Positions 1 to 11,307 are shown, numbered from the stretch's first letter. The stretch is 64,000 nt of DNA from RPQJ01 sp963754125 (GCA_963754125.1 CAVWEX010000002.1:434001-498000), one strand, 5' to 3'. A program made the numbers and translations. The notes: a model not told the origin generated them from the sequence alone.

Positions 1-45
1 CGCTGGCTGGTGGAGCGCCGTTCGGTCATCTGGCACGAGGCGTGA
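1..45 (+). CDS. C-terminal end of an unidentified protein (cut by window start)
   Basis: Fifteen codons are open from base 1 and end at a TGA (RWLVERRSVIWHEA-stop). The stop lies 20 bp before the stop of the monooxygenase on the other strand, so the two genes would converge. The piece is too short to identify. It could also be chance reading, but high-GC codon use and the tidy convergent spacing favour a real tail. Confidence 0.35.
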   Translation, partial: RWLVERRSVIWHEA

Positions 46-64
46 AGGCGGCCGCGGCGCGGGC

Positions 65-1529
65 TCAGGGGCCGGTGTCGTAGGCGGCGAGATCCGCGCG
101 GCGCAGCAGCCGGCGGTAGCGGATCGTGCTGTGCGGCCAGTTGTTGGTGATCGTGCCGTCGGCGAGCTTGTACCAGCTCTGCTTGTCGGCGGCCCACACG
201 GACTTCGCGAGGTCGCGCTGCAGGTCGCGGTTGTACGCCTCCATGACCTCGCGCTTCACGTCGATGCGCTCGAGGCCGCGCGCGTCCATCTGGCGGATCG
301 CGTCGAGGATGTAGCCCACCTGCGCCTCGATCATCACGAGGATGCTGTTGTGCCCGAGGTTGGTGTTCGGGCCGTACAGCATGAAGAGATTGGGGAAGCC
401 GCTCACGGTCACGCCGAGGTAGGCGTGCGCGCCGCCGCGCCACTCCTCGCGCAGATCGCGACCGCCCGCGCCCGTGATGGCCATCGGCGCGAGGAAGTCG
501 GTCGCCTGGAAGCCCGTCGCGAACACGATCACGTCGGCGGGCACGAGCTCGCCGTCCTGCGTGCGCACGCCCTCGGGCTCGATGCGCGCGACGCCGCCGG
601 TCACGAGCCGCACGTTCGCGCGGCCGAGCGTCGGGTAGTAGTCGTCGTTGAACAGCACGCGCTTGGCGCCGATCGGGTAGTCGGGCACGAGCTTGGCCCG
701 CAGCGCCGGGTCCGCGGACCTGCCGCCGCAGGTGCCAGAGCGATTTGCGCGTCGCGAGCCACTGCACGATGCGCACCTGCTTCATCAGCGGCGTGAGCTG
801 CAGCTCGCCGAAGAAGAACCACTGGGCACGGTGTCGCATGCGCGCGAGCCACGGCCAGCGCGTGCGGCGTCGCTGCTCGCGCGGCGTGTAGAGCCGGTCC
901 TTGCGCGGCATCAGCCAGTTGGCCGAGCGCTGGAAGATCGTGAGCTCGGCGGCGAGCGGCGCGATCTGCGGGACGAACTGCACGGCGCTCGCGGCGTTGC
1001 CGATCACCGCGATGCGCTTGCCGGCGAGGTCCACGCCGTGGTCCCAGCGCGCCGAGTGGAACTGAGCGCCCTTGAAGCTGTCGCGACCCGGGATCGCGGG
1101 CGTTGCTGGCCGGTGCAGCTGGCCGACGCCGGTGACGAGGAACTGCGCCTCGATGACGTCGCCGCCGGCCAGCTCGACGCGCCAGCGGTTGCGCGACTCG
1201 TCGAAGCGGGCCGCCACGACCTCGGCGTTGAACCTGCAGTGCGGCATCAGCCCCGCTTGCACCGCGCACTCGACCGAGTAGGCGAGCAGTTCCGACTGCC
1301 AGGCGAAGCGGCGGCTCCAGTCGGTCTTCTGCGCGAAGGAAAAGCTGTAGAGGTACGACGGCGCGTCGCAGGAGGCGCCGGGATACGTGTTGTCCCGCCA
1401 GGTGCCGCCGAGCGTGGCGCCCTTCTCCAGGATCACGAAGTCGTGGATGCCGGCGCGCTTCAGCTGCATGCCCATGCAGATCCCGGAATGCCCGGCGCCG
1501 ATGATGGCGATGCGTGTCGTCGTGGTCAT
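65..1529 (-). CDS. Type I Baeyer-Villiger / flavin-containing monooxygenase (one frameshift)
   Basis: FAD- and NADPH-dependent monooxygenase that would insert oxygen next to a ketone or oxidise a heteroatom; the substrate is unknown. Translated from the ATG at 1529, the N-terminus has the FAD Rossmann motif GAGHSG (residues 11-16) and GGTWRDNTYPGASCD. The Baeyer-Villiger fingerprint FxGxxxHxxxW is seen as FKGAQFHSARWD, followed by a second dinucleotide fold (IAVIGNAAS) and the ATGF motif near the C-terminus (VIVFATGFQATDF). The frame changes near 717, where GTCCGCGGACCC appears to carry one extra C; the downstream part reads on to the stop at 65. Total about 487 aa, normal for the family. It stands alone, 30 bp downstream of mtgA on the same strand. 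Confidence 0.85.
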
Positions 1530-1558
1530 GGAGGGCTCCGCGCCCGGAGTGCGATCGA

Positions 1559-2285
1559 TCACTGCAATTTTGACAGGTAGGCCGGCCCGCCGAGTGCGGC
1601 CATCTGCCGCTCGATCCAGCGCCTGCCGCTTGCGGACGTACGGCCCCGGCGCATCGACCCGGTAGCGCTTCGGTGCGGGCAGCACCGCGGCGAGCAGCGC
1701 GGCCTGCGACTTGCGTCAGCCGGGCCGCGTCCCGGCCGAAATAGCGCTGGCTCGCCGCCTGCACGCCCCAGGTGCCGCGGCCGAACTCGGCCACGTTCAG
1801 GTACACCTCGAGGATGCGCTGCTTGGGCCAGGCGAGCTCGATCAGCACGGTGATCCCGGCCTCCAGCCCCTTGCGGAACCAGCTCTGGCCGGGCCAGAGG
1901 AACAGGTTCTTGGCCACCTGCTGGCTCAGGGTGCTCGCGCCGCGGACGCGGCGGCCGCGTTCGCGGTCGGCGAGCGCCTTGTCGATCTGCTCGAGGTCGA
2001 AGCCGCGGTGCCACGGGAATTTCTGGTCCTCGGCCGCCACGACCGCGAGCGCCGCGTGGGGCGAGATCTGGTCCCAGTCGCGCCAGTCGTGCCGGAATTC
2101 GTAGCCTGTCCTCGCCGCCCAGGACGGCGCCGATGCGATCGCGCAGCATGAAGGCCGTGGTCGGCGGGTTCACCCAGCGCAGCGCGACGACGGCCGTCAC
2201 CGTGACGAGCCGCCCAGGCGACGAGCGCGAGCACGGCAGCGCGCCCGAGCCGCGCCCAGAGTCCCTTGCGACGACGTTTCGCCAA
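1559..2285 (-). CDS. mtgA: Monofunctional biosynthetic peptidoglycan transglycosylase MtgA (four frameshifts)
   Basis: Inner-membrane glycosyltransferase (GT51) that polymerises lipid II into glycan strands. The reading starts at a TTG at 2285 (MAKRRRKGLWARLGRAAVL, basic residues then a membrane anchor), moves frame near 2217, 2112, 1708 and 1645, and ends in YLSKLQ-stop. Visible motifs are the catalytic Glu in AAEDQKFPWHRGFD, STLSQQVAKNLFLW and YLNVAEFGRGTWG. These are the standard GT51 signatures without a transpeptidase domain, and the total of about 240 aa fits MtgA. All four shifts are +1. At LTQ/SQAALL and RKRQ/RWIERQ one duplicated base explains the break. Downstream of the cyclophilin on the same strand. 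Confidence 0.85.
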
Positions 2286-2331
2286 TGGATTTCGCGGCTG
2301 GGCGAGCAGGGCGCGCGGCGCCGGGCGCCGA

Positions 2332-2826
2332 TCAGCCGGCGGGCGTGATCCGACGGGCGCTCTTGACCTCGATCGGCGTGACCGGCACGTCCTGGTGGCC
2401 GCCCTTGTTGCCGGTCTTCGCGGCCGCGATCTTGTCCACGACGTCCATGCCCTCGGTGACGTGGCCGAAGACCGCGTAGCCCGCGCCGCCGCGGCCCGGG
2501 TCGAGGAAGGCGTTGTCCACCAGGTTGATGAAGAACTGCGAGGTGGCGCTGTGCGGGTCGTTGGTGCGCGCCATCGAGAGCGTGCCGCGGCGGTTCTTGA
2601 GGCCGTTGTCGGCCTCGTTGCGGATCGGCGCGCGGGTGGCTTTCGGCTTCATGTCGGCGGTCAGGCCGCCGCCCTGCACCACGAAACCCGGGATCACGCG
2701 GTGGAAGACCGTGCCGTCGAAGTGCCCGGCGTCCGCGTAGTCCTGGAAGTTCTGGGCGCTGATCGGCGCTTCCTTCTCGAAGAGTTCGACCGTGAAGCTG
2801 CCGAGCGTGGTCTCGAATCGAATCAT
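2332..2826 (-). CDS. ppiB: Cyclophilin-type peptidyl-prolyl cis-trans isomerase
   Basis: Catalyses proline isomerisation during folding. Intact, 164 aa, the usual length for cytoplasmic PpiB; no signal peptide is visible. Cyclophilin motifs are clear: FHRVIPGFVVQGG (residues about 41-53, with the active-site Arg), SMARTNDPHSATSQFFIN and FGHVTEGMDVVDKI. The start is ATG 2826. It lies 46 bp upstream of mtgA and is divergent from menF across a 263 bp gap that must hold both promoters. Confidence 0.93.
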   Translation of the reverse strand: MIRFETTLGSFTVELFEKEAPISAQNFQDYADAGHFDGTVFHRVIPGFVVQGGGLTADMKPKATRAPIRNEADNGLKNRRGTLSMARTNDPHSATSQFFINLVDNAFLDPGRGGAGYAVFGHVTEGMDVVDKIAAAKTGNKGGHQDVPVTPIEVKSARRITPAG

Positions 2827-3089
2827 GGCGCGGGTCCGTCGGGAGTCGGGAAAGGGGCGGAATAGTGAACGCAGGCGGGCCCGAAGTCACGCCCCCGGCA
2901 TGGGCCCGGCGCGACGCGATACGCCCCGACTTGACGCGGTGGGCGTCCCAGCCGGTAACGTGACGGGTTGTCGCGGGCCGTGCCGGCCCGGGCGGAGGAG
3001 CGGATCGCGCACGTGCGGCAGTTTCGGCCTGAAATCATTGCGGTGTCCCGGGGCGCGGTGCGTCGCGCGTCGGTCGGAGTGCGCCGCCC

Positions 3090-4371
3090 GTGACCGCGCC
3101 GTCCCTCGCATTCCGCTCGGAGCCGTGCGAGCCGCTCGACCCGCTGCAGGTCTTCGCCGCGGCGGGGACGGCGCCGCGCTTCTACTGGGAACAGCCGGCG
3201 GCGCAGCGGTTCCGCGTCGGCGTCGGCTGCGCGGCGCGCGTGACCGTCGCGGGACCGGATCGATTCAGCCGGGCGCAGGCCGGTGCCGAGGAGGTCTTCG
3301 CCGGCCTCGACTGGCAGGGCCCCGGCCCGCGGATCGGGCACCTGGTCGGCGGCTTCTCCTTCGCGCCCTCGCGCCGCGAGACCGAGCTGTGGCACGGATT
3401 CCCCGACGGTGAGCTGCGGCTGCCCGAACTCGCGTACTGGCGCGAGGGCGATCGCTACGTGCGCGACGCCCGCCTCGGCAGCCGCTGGGAGGCGCTGCAG
3501 CCGCGGCCGCTGATGTTCGGTCATCCGGTGCGCGGCCCGGCGGAGATCGGCAACGGCGGGCCGGACGCCTACGTCGCGCGCGTGCAGCGTGCCCTCGCCG
3601 ACATCCGCGCGGGCGTGCTGCAGAAGGTGGTGGTGGCGCGCGCCGTGCACCTGACCGCGCGCTCGGCGATCGACCCGGTCGCGTGGCTGGTCGCGCTGCG
3701 CGAGCGCTTCCCCGCCTGCACGCTGTTCGCCGTGGGCGAGGGCGAGGCGGTGTTCCTCGGCGCGAGCCCGGAGCAACTGGTCCGCGTCGAAGGCGCCACC
3801 GTCGCGACCGTGGCGCTGGCGGGGACGGCGCCGCGGGGCGCCTCGCAGTCCGCCGATCGCGCGCTCGGCGAGGCGCTCTGCGACAGCCGCAAGAACGGCG
3901 ACGAGCACGCCTTCGTGGTCCGTCACCTGCAGTCGGCGCTGGCCGAGTGCTGCGACGCCGTCGAGGTCGCGCCCGAGCCGCGACTGCTGCGGACCCGCAC
4001 CGTCCAGCACCTGTGCACCGAACTGCGCGCGCGCCGCCGCGCCCGATGCGCCGGTGTCGCTGCTCGAGCTCGCCGCGCGCCTGCATCCGACGCCCGCGGT
4101 CGGCGGTGCGCCACGCGAGGCGGCGCTGCAGTGGCTCGTCGAGCACGAGGGCATCGACCGCGGCTGGTTCGCGAGCCCGGTGGGCTTCCTGCAGTCGAAC
4201 GGCGACGGGGAGTTTGATGTAGCCTTGCGCTCGGCCCTGGTGCGCGGACGCTGCGCCACGGCCTGGGCGGGCGCAGGCATCGTCGCCCGCTCGGAGCCCC
4301 GGGCCGAATTCACCGAGACCGAGCTCAAGCTGCGCACCGTGCTGGGCCCGCTGCTCTGGGGAGCGCCCTGA
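3090..4371 (+). CDS. menF: Isochorismate synthase MenF (one frameshift)
   Basis: Converts chorismate to isochorismate, the entry step of menaquinone synthesis. Starts at GTG 3090 (VTAPSLAFRSEP). Chorismate-binding fold motifs include LQKVVVARAVHL, FLGASPEQLVRVEG, LAGTAPRG, and C-terminal LHPTPAVGG and FASPVGFLQSNGDGEF. The frame moves +1 near 4035 in a GCGC-rich tract (GCGCCGCC, one C too many). Length about 426 aa. The stop TGA shares its last base with the menD ATG, so this is the first gene of a translationally coupled operon. The menaquinone rather than siderophore role follows from the neighbours. Confidence 0.9.
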
Positions 4372-6151
4372 TGAACCGACCGACCGACGCGCACGACGCC
4401 GGCGCCGCCAATCTCGCGTTCGCCCGCACGCTGGTGCACGAGCTGCACGCTGCCGGTGTCGCCACGGCCGTCCTCTGCCCGGGCTCGCGATCGACGCCGC
4501 TCGCGCTGGCCGTGGCCGCCCAGCCGGGCCTCGCGCACACGCGTCCACATCGACGAGCGCAACGCCGGCTTCCACGCGCTCGGGTCTGCGAAGGCCACCG
4601 GCCGGCCGGTGGTGCTGGTGTGCACGTCGGGCACGGCCGGCGCGAACTTCCTGCCCGCCGTGGCCGAGGCAGCCCAGGCGCGCGTGCCGCTGATCGTGCT
4701 GACCGCGGACCGGCCGCCGGAGCTGCGCGCCTGGGGCGCCGCGCAGACCATGGAGCAGCGCACGCTGTTCGCGGGCTTCACGCGCTGGAGCGAGGAGGCG
4801 CCCTGCCCGTCGGAGGGCGGCGCGGGCGAGCGCTATGCACGGGCGCTGGCGCGCCGCGCGGTGAGCGAGGCCACGGGCCCCGCGCCGGGACCGGTGCACC
4901 TGAACCTGCCGTTCCGCGAGCCGCTGCTGCCCGCCTCGCTGGAGGCGGAGCCGCTGCTCGAGCGCGCCGTGACTGCGGACGAGCTCGCGACGTTGACGCA
5001 GGTGCTCGAGGACAGCTCCGGCGCGCTCGCGCGCGCAGCTCGGCGCCGTCGCACGCGGCGTGCTGGTGTTCGGGCCCGACGCCTGGGACGCGTCGCTGGC
5101 CGAGGCCGCCGCGCGCGCTCGCGCGCGCACTCGGCTGGCCGGTGATCGCGGATCCCGCCTCGGGGCTGCGCGCGGGCGCGGCGCTCGAGGGGTCGCTGGT
5201 CCACGGCGCCGACCTGCTGCTGCGCGATCCGGCGGTCGCCGCCGGCGTTGCGTCCCGACCTGATCGTGCGATTCGGCGGCCAGCCGACCAGCGCGGCGGT
5301 CGCGGCGTGGATGGCGAGCCACGCCTCGGCCGAGGTCTGGCTGGTGGATCCGGCCGCCGGTTTCCGCGACCCGCAGCACCGGGCGAGCCGCGTGTTCCGC
5401 GCGGGCTCTCGGGGCTTCTGCGCACTGGCTGCAGCCGGGGCCGGCCAACCGTCCGCCGCGAGCGCGCGCGTGGGGCGAGCAGTGGCGGCAGGCCGACCGG
5501 ATCGCGCGCGGGGCGCTGGTCGAGGCGCTCGCTGCCGACCCGCGCTTCCTGACGCCGCAGCTCGCGCAGTCGCTGTGGGCGCGCCTGCCGGAGGGCGCGG
5601 CGCTCTATGCCGCCAACAGCATGGCCATCCGCGAGATCGACACCTTCGCCGGCCCGCGACGCGAGCGCCTGCGCGTGCTCGCCAACCGCGGCGTGAACGG
5701 CATCGACGGCCAGGTGTCCGCGGCGCTCGGCGCGTCGGCGGCGCTCGGCGTACCCACCGTGCTGTGGTGCGGCGACCTCGCGTTCCTGCACGACCTGTCG
5801 GGCGTGCTCGCCGGCCGACTGCAGGGCGCCGATCTCACCATCGTGGTGAGCAACGACGACGGCGGCGGCATCTTCGAGTACCTGCCCGTGGCACGCAGCG
5901 CGCCGCGCGCCGTGTTCGAGCGACTGTTCGCGGTGCCGCACGGGCTCGACCTCGCCGAGCTGGCGCGCGGCCTCGGCTGGGAGGCGGTGCGGGCCGATTC
6001 GGCCGCGGCGTTCGAAGCGGCGCTCGCGCGCGCGCTCGGCGGCGGCCGGCACGTGATCGAGGTGCCGGTCGATCGCGCCGCGAACACCGCGTTCCACGGC
6101 GCGCTGCACGAGGCCGTGCGCGCGGGCCTGCGCCGGGGGTCGCTGCGGTGA
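4371..6151 (+). CDS. menD: 2-succinyl-5-enolpyruvyl-6-hydroxy-3-cyclohexene-1-carboxylate synthase MenD (about five frameshifts)
   Basis: Thiamine-diphosphate enzyme that joins isochorismate and 2-oxoglutarate (SEPHCHC synthase). The N-terminus (FARTLVHELHAAGV, CPGSRSTPLALA) is followed by VHIDERNAGFHALG with the conserved Glu that activates ThDP, CTSGTAGANFLPAV, LTADRPPELR, and the C-terminal ThDP domain (NSMAIREIDTF, NRGVNGIDGQVSAALG, VVSNDDGGGIFEYLP). The frame changes near 4545, 5038, 5118, 5250 and 5405, all +1. Joined, the protein is about 590 aa, as expected. The stop overlaps the menH GTG (GTGA). Confidence 0.9.
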
Positions 6152-7002
6152 GCGGGCGTCCGCTGCACGTCGAGCGCCGCGGCCGGGGTCCGGCGCTGGT
6201 GCTGCTGCACGGGTTCACCGGCAGCGGCCGCAGCCTCGCGGGCGTGGCGAGTGCCTTCGAGCAGGAGTTCGAGACGCTGGCGCCCGACCTGCCCGGGCAC
6301 GGTCGCTCCGTGGGCGAGGCGCGGCGCCGTCGGTCGTGACTTCGACGACTGCGTGGACGACCTCGTCGCGACGCTCGAGTCCGCAGGCCACGCGCCGGGC
6401 CCACTGGCTCGGCTATTCCATGGGCGCGCGGCTGGCGCTCGGCTGCGCCGTGCGCCACCCGGAGCGCGTGGCCTCGCTGGTGCTGATGGGTGCACGCGCC
6501 GGCATCGAGGACCCCGTCGAGCGCGAGGCACGCCGCCGCGCCGACGAGGCGCTCGCCGCGCGCATCGAGGCCAACGGCGTCGAGGCCTTCGTGGACGAGT
6601 GGCTGGCGCAGCCGCTGTTCGCAATCGCAGCGCCGCCTCGGGCCCGGCTTCCTCGCGGCCGCAGCGCCGCGCGCGCCTCGCGAACGATGCCCGCGAGCTG
6701 GCGGCGAGCCTGCGCGCGCTCGGTCCCGGCGCGCAGCCGCCGCTGTTCGATTCGTTGCCCGGATTGCAGCGTGCCCGTGCTGCTGGTCGCGGGCGCGCTC
6801 GACCGCGCGCTTCGTGGCATTGGCCCACGACCTCGCGCGCCGTCTGCCGCAGGCCGAGGTCTGCGAGATCGCGGACGCGGGCCATGCCGTGCACCTCGAG
6901 CAGCCCGAGGCCTTCCTGCGCGCGGCCCGGGATTTCATGCGCCGGGTCGAGCGCCCGGCGCCCCCTATCCCATCGAGTTCGGTCCAGGAGATCGCGTCAT
7001 GA
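6148..7002 (+). CDS. menH: SHCHC synthase MenH, alpha/beta hydrolase (about six frameshifts)
   Basis: Releases pyruvate from the MenD product to give 2-succinyl-6-hydroxy-2,4-cyclohexadiene-1-carboxylate. Starts GTG 6148, overlapping the menD stop. Hydrolase motifs are readable across the frames: LVLLHGFTGSGRS (oxyanion region), APDLPGHGRS, the nucleophile elbow GYSMGARLALG with the catalytic Ser, VLLVAGALDR and the catalytic His in DAGHAVHLEQPEAF. About six +1 shifts (roughly 6320, 6405, 6630, 6665, 6765, 6805) make this one of the two most broken genes in the window. The stop TGA overlaps the menB ATG (ATGA). Confidence 0.85.
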
Positions 7003-7846
7003 CTGATACCTGCACGCCGCCGTCCACCCGCCCGGACTGGCAGACGGTGCGCGCCTACGAGGACATCCGCTACGAGCGGGACGGCGGGCTCGCGAAGATC
7101 ACCATCTGCCGTCCCGAGGTGCGCAACGCCTTCCGGCCGAAGACGCTGTTCGAGCTGATCGACGCGTTCACGCGCGCGCGCGAGGACAACAGCATCGGCG
7201 TGATCCTCTTCACGGGCGAGGGCGACCTCGCGTTCTGCTCCGGCGGCGACCAGCGCATCCGCGGCAACGAGGGCTACGTCGGCGACGACGGCGTGCCGCG
7301 CCTCAACGTGCTCGACCTGCAGCGGCTGATCCGCTCGCTGCCGAAGGTCGTGATCGCGGCGGTCGCGGGCTACGCGATCGGCGGCGGCCACGTGCTGCAC
7401 GTGGTCTGCGATCTCACGATCGCCGCCGACAACGCGCGCTTCGGCCAGACCGGCCCGCGGGTCGGCTCCTTCGACGGCGGCTTCGGTTCCTCGTACCTCG
7501 CGCGCATCGTCGGGCAGAAGAAGGCGCGCGAGATCTGGTACCTGTGCGAGCAGTACGACGCCGCAGGAGGCGCTCGCGATGGGGCTCGTGAACAAGGTGG
7601 TGCCGCTCGCCGAGCTCGAGGCGACGGCCGTGGCCTGGGGCCGGCGCATCCTGCACGCACAGCCCGCTCGCGATCCGCTGCCTCAAGGCCGCCTTCAACG
7701 CCGAGCTCGACGGGCAGGCGGGCATCCAGGAACTGGCCGGCCACGCGACCCAGCTCTTCTACATGACCGAGGAGGCGCAGGAGGGACGCGACGCCTACAA
7801 CGAGAAGCGCCCGCCCGACTTCTCGCGCTTCCCATGGCGTCCGTAA
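6999..7846 (+). CDS. menB: 1,4-dihydroxy-2-naphthoyl-CoA synthase MenB (two frameshifts)
   Basis: Crotonase-fold enzyme that cyclises o-succinylbenzoyl-CoA to DHNA-CoA. The first 190 residues are intact: ITICRPEVRNAF, FCSGGDQRIRGNEGY, AVAGYAIGGGHVLHVVCDLTIA and RVGSFDGGFGSSYLARIVG, all diagnostic of MenB. The frame moves near 7565 and 7672, then ends in NEKRPPDFSRFPWRP-stop, the classical MenB C-terminus. About 281 aa joined. The last 13 bp overlap the start of menA. Confidence 0.93.
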
Positions 7847-8719
7847 GCGCACGCTCGGCGTGGTGGCTGGCGATCCGGCCGGCGACGCTCACCGCGTCGG
7901 CCGCGCCGGTGCTCGTCGGCACGGGCGCCGCCTGGGCGGACGGCGCGTTCGCGGCGGGGCCGGCGTTCGCCGCGCTCGTCGGCGCGTCGCTGCTGCAGGT
8001 CGGCGCCAACTTCGCCAACGACGTGTTCGACTTCGAGCGCGGCGCCGACAACGCCGATCGCCTCGGCCCGCAGCGCGCGACGCAGCAGGGCTGGATCAGC
8101 GCCGCGCAGATGAAGCGCGCCATGTGGCTCGCGTTCGCCGGTGCGGCCGCGGTGGGCCTGTACCTCACCTGGGTCGCCGGCTGGCCGGTGCTGGCGCTCG
8201 GCCTGCTGTCGATCGCCGCGGCGTACCTCTACACCGGCGGGCCGAAGCCCTACGGCTACCTCGGGCTCGGCGATCTCTCCGTGTTCGTGTTCTTCGGCCC
8301 GGGCGCGGTGGCCGGCACGTATTTCGTGCAGGCGCTGTCGGTGTCGCCGCTCGCACTGCTCGCGTCGATCCCGATCGGCGCGCTCGCCACGGCGATCCTG
8401 GTCGTGAACAACCTGCGCGACATCGAGACCGATGCGCGCGCCGGGCAAGCACACGCTGGCGGTGCGGCTCGGCGACGGCCCGACGCGCAGCTACTACCTG
8501 CTGCTGCTCATCGTCGCGTACGCCGTGCCGCTGCTGCTGCTGTGGCGCGGCCTCGCCGACGCGTGGGTGCTGCTGCCGTGGCTGTCGCTGCCGCTGGCGC
8601 TGCAGCTCGCGCGACGCATGCGGCACGAGCGCGGGCTGGCGCTGAACGGCTGCCTCGTGCGCACCGCCCATCTCGAGGTCGTGTTCGGCCTGCTGTTCGC
8701 ACTCGGCCTGGCGTGGTGA
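7834..8719 (+). CDS. menA: 1,4-dihydroxy-2-naphthoate polyprenyltransferase MenA (one frameshift)
   Basis: UbiA-family integral membrane prenyltransferase that attaches the polyprenyl tail to DHNA, giving demethylmenaquinone. The prenyl diphosphate motif appears as NFANDVFDFERGADNADR, and the second Asp-rich motif as VNNLRDIETDARAGKHTLAVRLG, where the frame moves +1 near 8445. Multiple membrane segments are seen (for example AFAGAAAVGLYL and LLLLIVAYAVPLLLL). About 294 aa, the normal length. Having menA inside the operon between menB and menC differs from the E. coli menFDHBCE order, where menA is elsewhere. The stop overlaps the menC GTG. Confidence 0.92.
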
Positions 8720-9824
8720 AGCGGGTCGCCGCGCGGTCGAGACTCGTGCGGCTGCGCTTCACGCGGCCGATGCGCACGGCCCGCGGCGATTTCACCGAAC
8801 GCGAGAGCGTGCTGCTCGAGCTGCGCGATGCCGACGGTGTCGCCGGCTTCGGCGAGGCGGCGCCGTGGCCGGGCTTCGGCACCGAGACCGCGGAGCAGGC
8901 TCTCGCGGCGCTCGAGGACGCCGAGTCGCTGCTGTGCGAGGCGAGCCGCTGGAGCCCGGCGAGTGGCCGCGCGGTCTCGACGCGCAGCTCTGCGTGGCAC
9001 CGGCCGCGCGTGCGGCGGTGGAGGGCGCGCTGTGGGATCTCGCTGCGCGTCGCGCCGGACAGCCGCTCGCCGAGCTGCTCGCGGCCCGCGTCGGCGCGCT
9101 GCACCGCGTCGCGTGCGGCGCCGTGCAACGCGCGGTGCTGCGTGACGTGCCGACGAGCGTGCTGCTCGTGGCGCGCGACTCCGACGCGCTGCGCGAGGAG
9201 GCGGCCCGCGTGCGCGCGGCGGGTCACCGCGCGGCGAAGATCAAGCTCGGCGCCGCGACGCTCGCGGAAGACGTGGCGCGGGCACGCGCAGCGCGCGAGG
9301 GCCTCGGGGCCGCGGTCAGGCTGCGGGGCGACGCGAACGGCGCCTGGGACCTGTCCACGGCCCGCGCGGCACTCGCCGCGCTCGCGGACTTCGACTTCGA
9401 CTACGTCGAGCAGCCGCTCGCGGCCGACGACTTCGAGGGGATGGCGCAACTGCATCGCGACGCGGCGACGCGCCTCGCGGCGGACGAATCGGTGGCCACG
9501 GAGGCGGGCGCGCGGCGACTGATTGCGACGGCGGCGGTGGACGTCGTGGTGCTGAAGCCGGCCACGCTCGGCGGTCCGGCGCGCGCGCTCGAGATCGCGG
9601 TCGCGGCCCGGCAGGCGGGCGTCGAGGTCGTGTTCTCGCACACCTTCGAGAGCGCGGTCGGCGCCCGCCATGCACTGCATTGCGCCGCGGCCTGGGGCGA
9701 TCCGTCCGCGGTGCACGGCCTGTGCACGGCGGGACTGTTCGTGTCGGACGTCGCGGAACCCGTCGCGTGCCGCGGCGGACGGGCCGAGCTGTCCGACGCT
9801 CCCGGGCTCGGGATCACGCCGTGA
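8716..9824 (+). CDS. menC: o-succinylbenzoate synthase MenC (frame broken near 8945)
   Basis: Enolase-superfamily dehydratase forming o-succinylbenzoate. Starts GTG 8716. N-terminal capping domain: VRLRFTRPMRTARGDF and GFGEAAPWPGFGTETAEQAL. The frame moves by two +1 steps close together around 8940-8960. The barrel then shows the catalytic KxK (AAKIKLG), metal ligands in RGDANGAWD, DYVEQPL and AADES, and the second Lys in VVLKPATLGG. About 369 aa. The stop overlaps the menE GTG. Confidence 0.92.
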
Positions 9825-11307
9825 CCGGGCGCTGCGACCTGCGCGTGGCGGGCCGCACGCACCCCGGACGCGCCGGCACTCGAGACCGCCGCCGGCACGC
9901 TGGACCTTCGCCGATCTCCTCGAACGCGCGCGCCGCGGGGCCGCGTACGTCCACGCGACGGCGCCGCCGGGCGACACACCGATCGGCCTGCTGATGGAGG
10001 GCGACGCAGAGTTCGCGGCGTGGTTCCACGCCATTGCGCTCGCGCGTCGCACGGTGTTGCCTCTCAACCTCCGGCTCACTGCAGGCGAACTCGCGCAGCA
10101 GCTCGCAGACGCGCATGTCGACTGGCTGCTGGGCGCGGCGGGCGATGTGCGACTCGCGGATCTCGCGGCGCAGGTGCCCGGCCTGCAGGCCGTCGTCGCA
10201 CCGGCGTTCGATGCGCTGCCTGCGCCTCGCGGCGCGCTGCCGGGGGAGGGCGGCGCCACGGACGACGACGCGACGCTCGCCGTGCTCTACACCTCCGGCA
10301 CCTCCGGGCGCGCCAAGGGCGCGTGCCTGAGCCGGGCCAACTTCCTCGCCAGCGCGGAGGCCGCGGAGGAGCGCCTCGGCCCCGTCGTCGAGGGGCGCTG
10401 GCTCGCCTGCATGCCGCTGTTCCACGTCGGCGGCCTGTCGATCCTGATGCGCAGCGTGCGGTTCGGCGGTCCGGTGCGGCTGTTGCCGCGCTTCGATGTC
10501 GCCGAAGTCAGCGACGCGCTCGACACCGGCGACATCGCCGGCGTGTCGCTGGTGCCCACGATGCTGTCGCGGCTGCTCACGCACCGCCGCGGGCGCCCGG
10601 CGCCGCCCGGGCTGCGGGTGCTGCTGCTCGGCGGCGCCGCCGCAGCGCCGGAACTGCTCGCGCGCGCGCTCGCCGCCGGCTACCCGGTCTGCCCCACCTA
10701 CGGCCTCACCGAGGCCTGCTCGCAGGTCGCGACCGCGCCTCCGCCGCCGTCCGGCGCGACGCAGCCGCGACCGATGCGGCCGTTGCAGGGCACGGAACTG
10801 CGAATCGTCCACGACGGCCGCGACGTTGCCGCCCGGCACGCCGGGCGAGATCCTCGTGCGCGGACCGACCGTGATGCAGGGCTACCTGCACGATCCCGAG
10901 GTCCACGGCGCGCGCGCTGCAGGGCGGCTGGCTGCACACCGGCGACATCGGCTGCCTCGATCGCCGAGGGCGGCCTGCAGGTGCTCGACCGGCGCGACGA
11001 CCTGATCGTCTCGGGCGGCGAGAACGTCTATCCGGCCGAGATCGAGGCGGTGCTGATGGAGCATCCGTCGGTGGACGACGCGGGGGTCGCCGGCATCCCC
11101 GATGCCGACCTCGGCGCGCGCGTGGTGGCCTGGGTCGTGGTCGCGCCCGGCGCGGCGCACGACATCGAGGCGCTGCAGCGGCATTGCCGCAGCCGGCTCG
11201 CGGGCTTCAAGCAGCCGCGCGAGTTCCGCTGCGTGGACGCGTTGCCGCGCAATGCGGCGGGCAAGCTGCAGCGCCGGCGACTCGCGGACGATTCCTCGCG
11301 CGACTGA
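9821..11307 (+). CDS. menE: o-succinylbenzoate-CoA ligase MenE (about five frameshifts)
   Basis: ANL-superfamily adenylating enzyme that activates o-succinylbenzoate as its CoA thioester. The P-loop is LYTSGTSGRAKGA, then FHVGGLSILMR, PTYGLTEACSQVAT, WLHTGDIG, the hinge in LDRRDDLIVSGGENVYP and the catalytic Lys in LPRNAAGKLQRRRL. Frame moves near 9860, 9900, 10830, 10915 and 10965, all +1; the central 300 residues are intact. About 490 aa. Last gene of the men operon, facing the UbiB-like gene tail to tail with 16 bp between them. Confidence 0.92.

Noticed and set aside
2823..4781. Long minus-strand frame opposite menF and menD
   Set aside because: Low-complexity Arg/Ala-rich translation typical of antisense frames; the plus strand carries recognisable menF and menD motifs.
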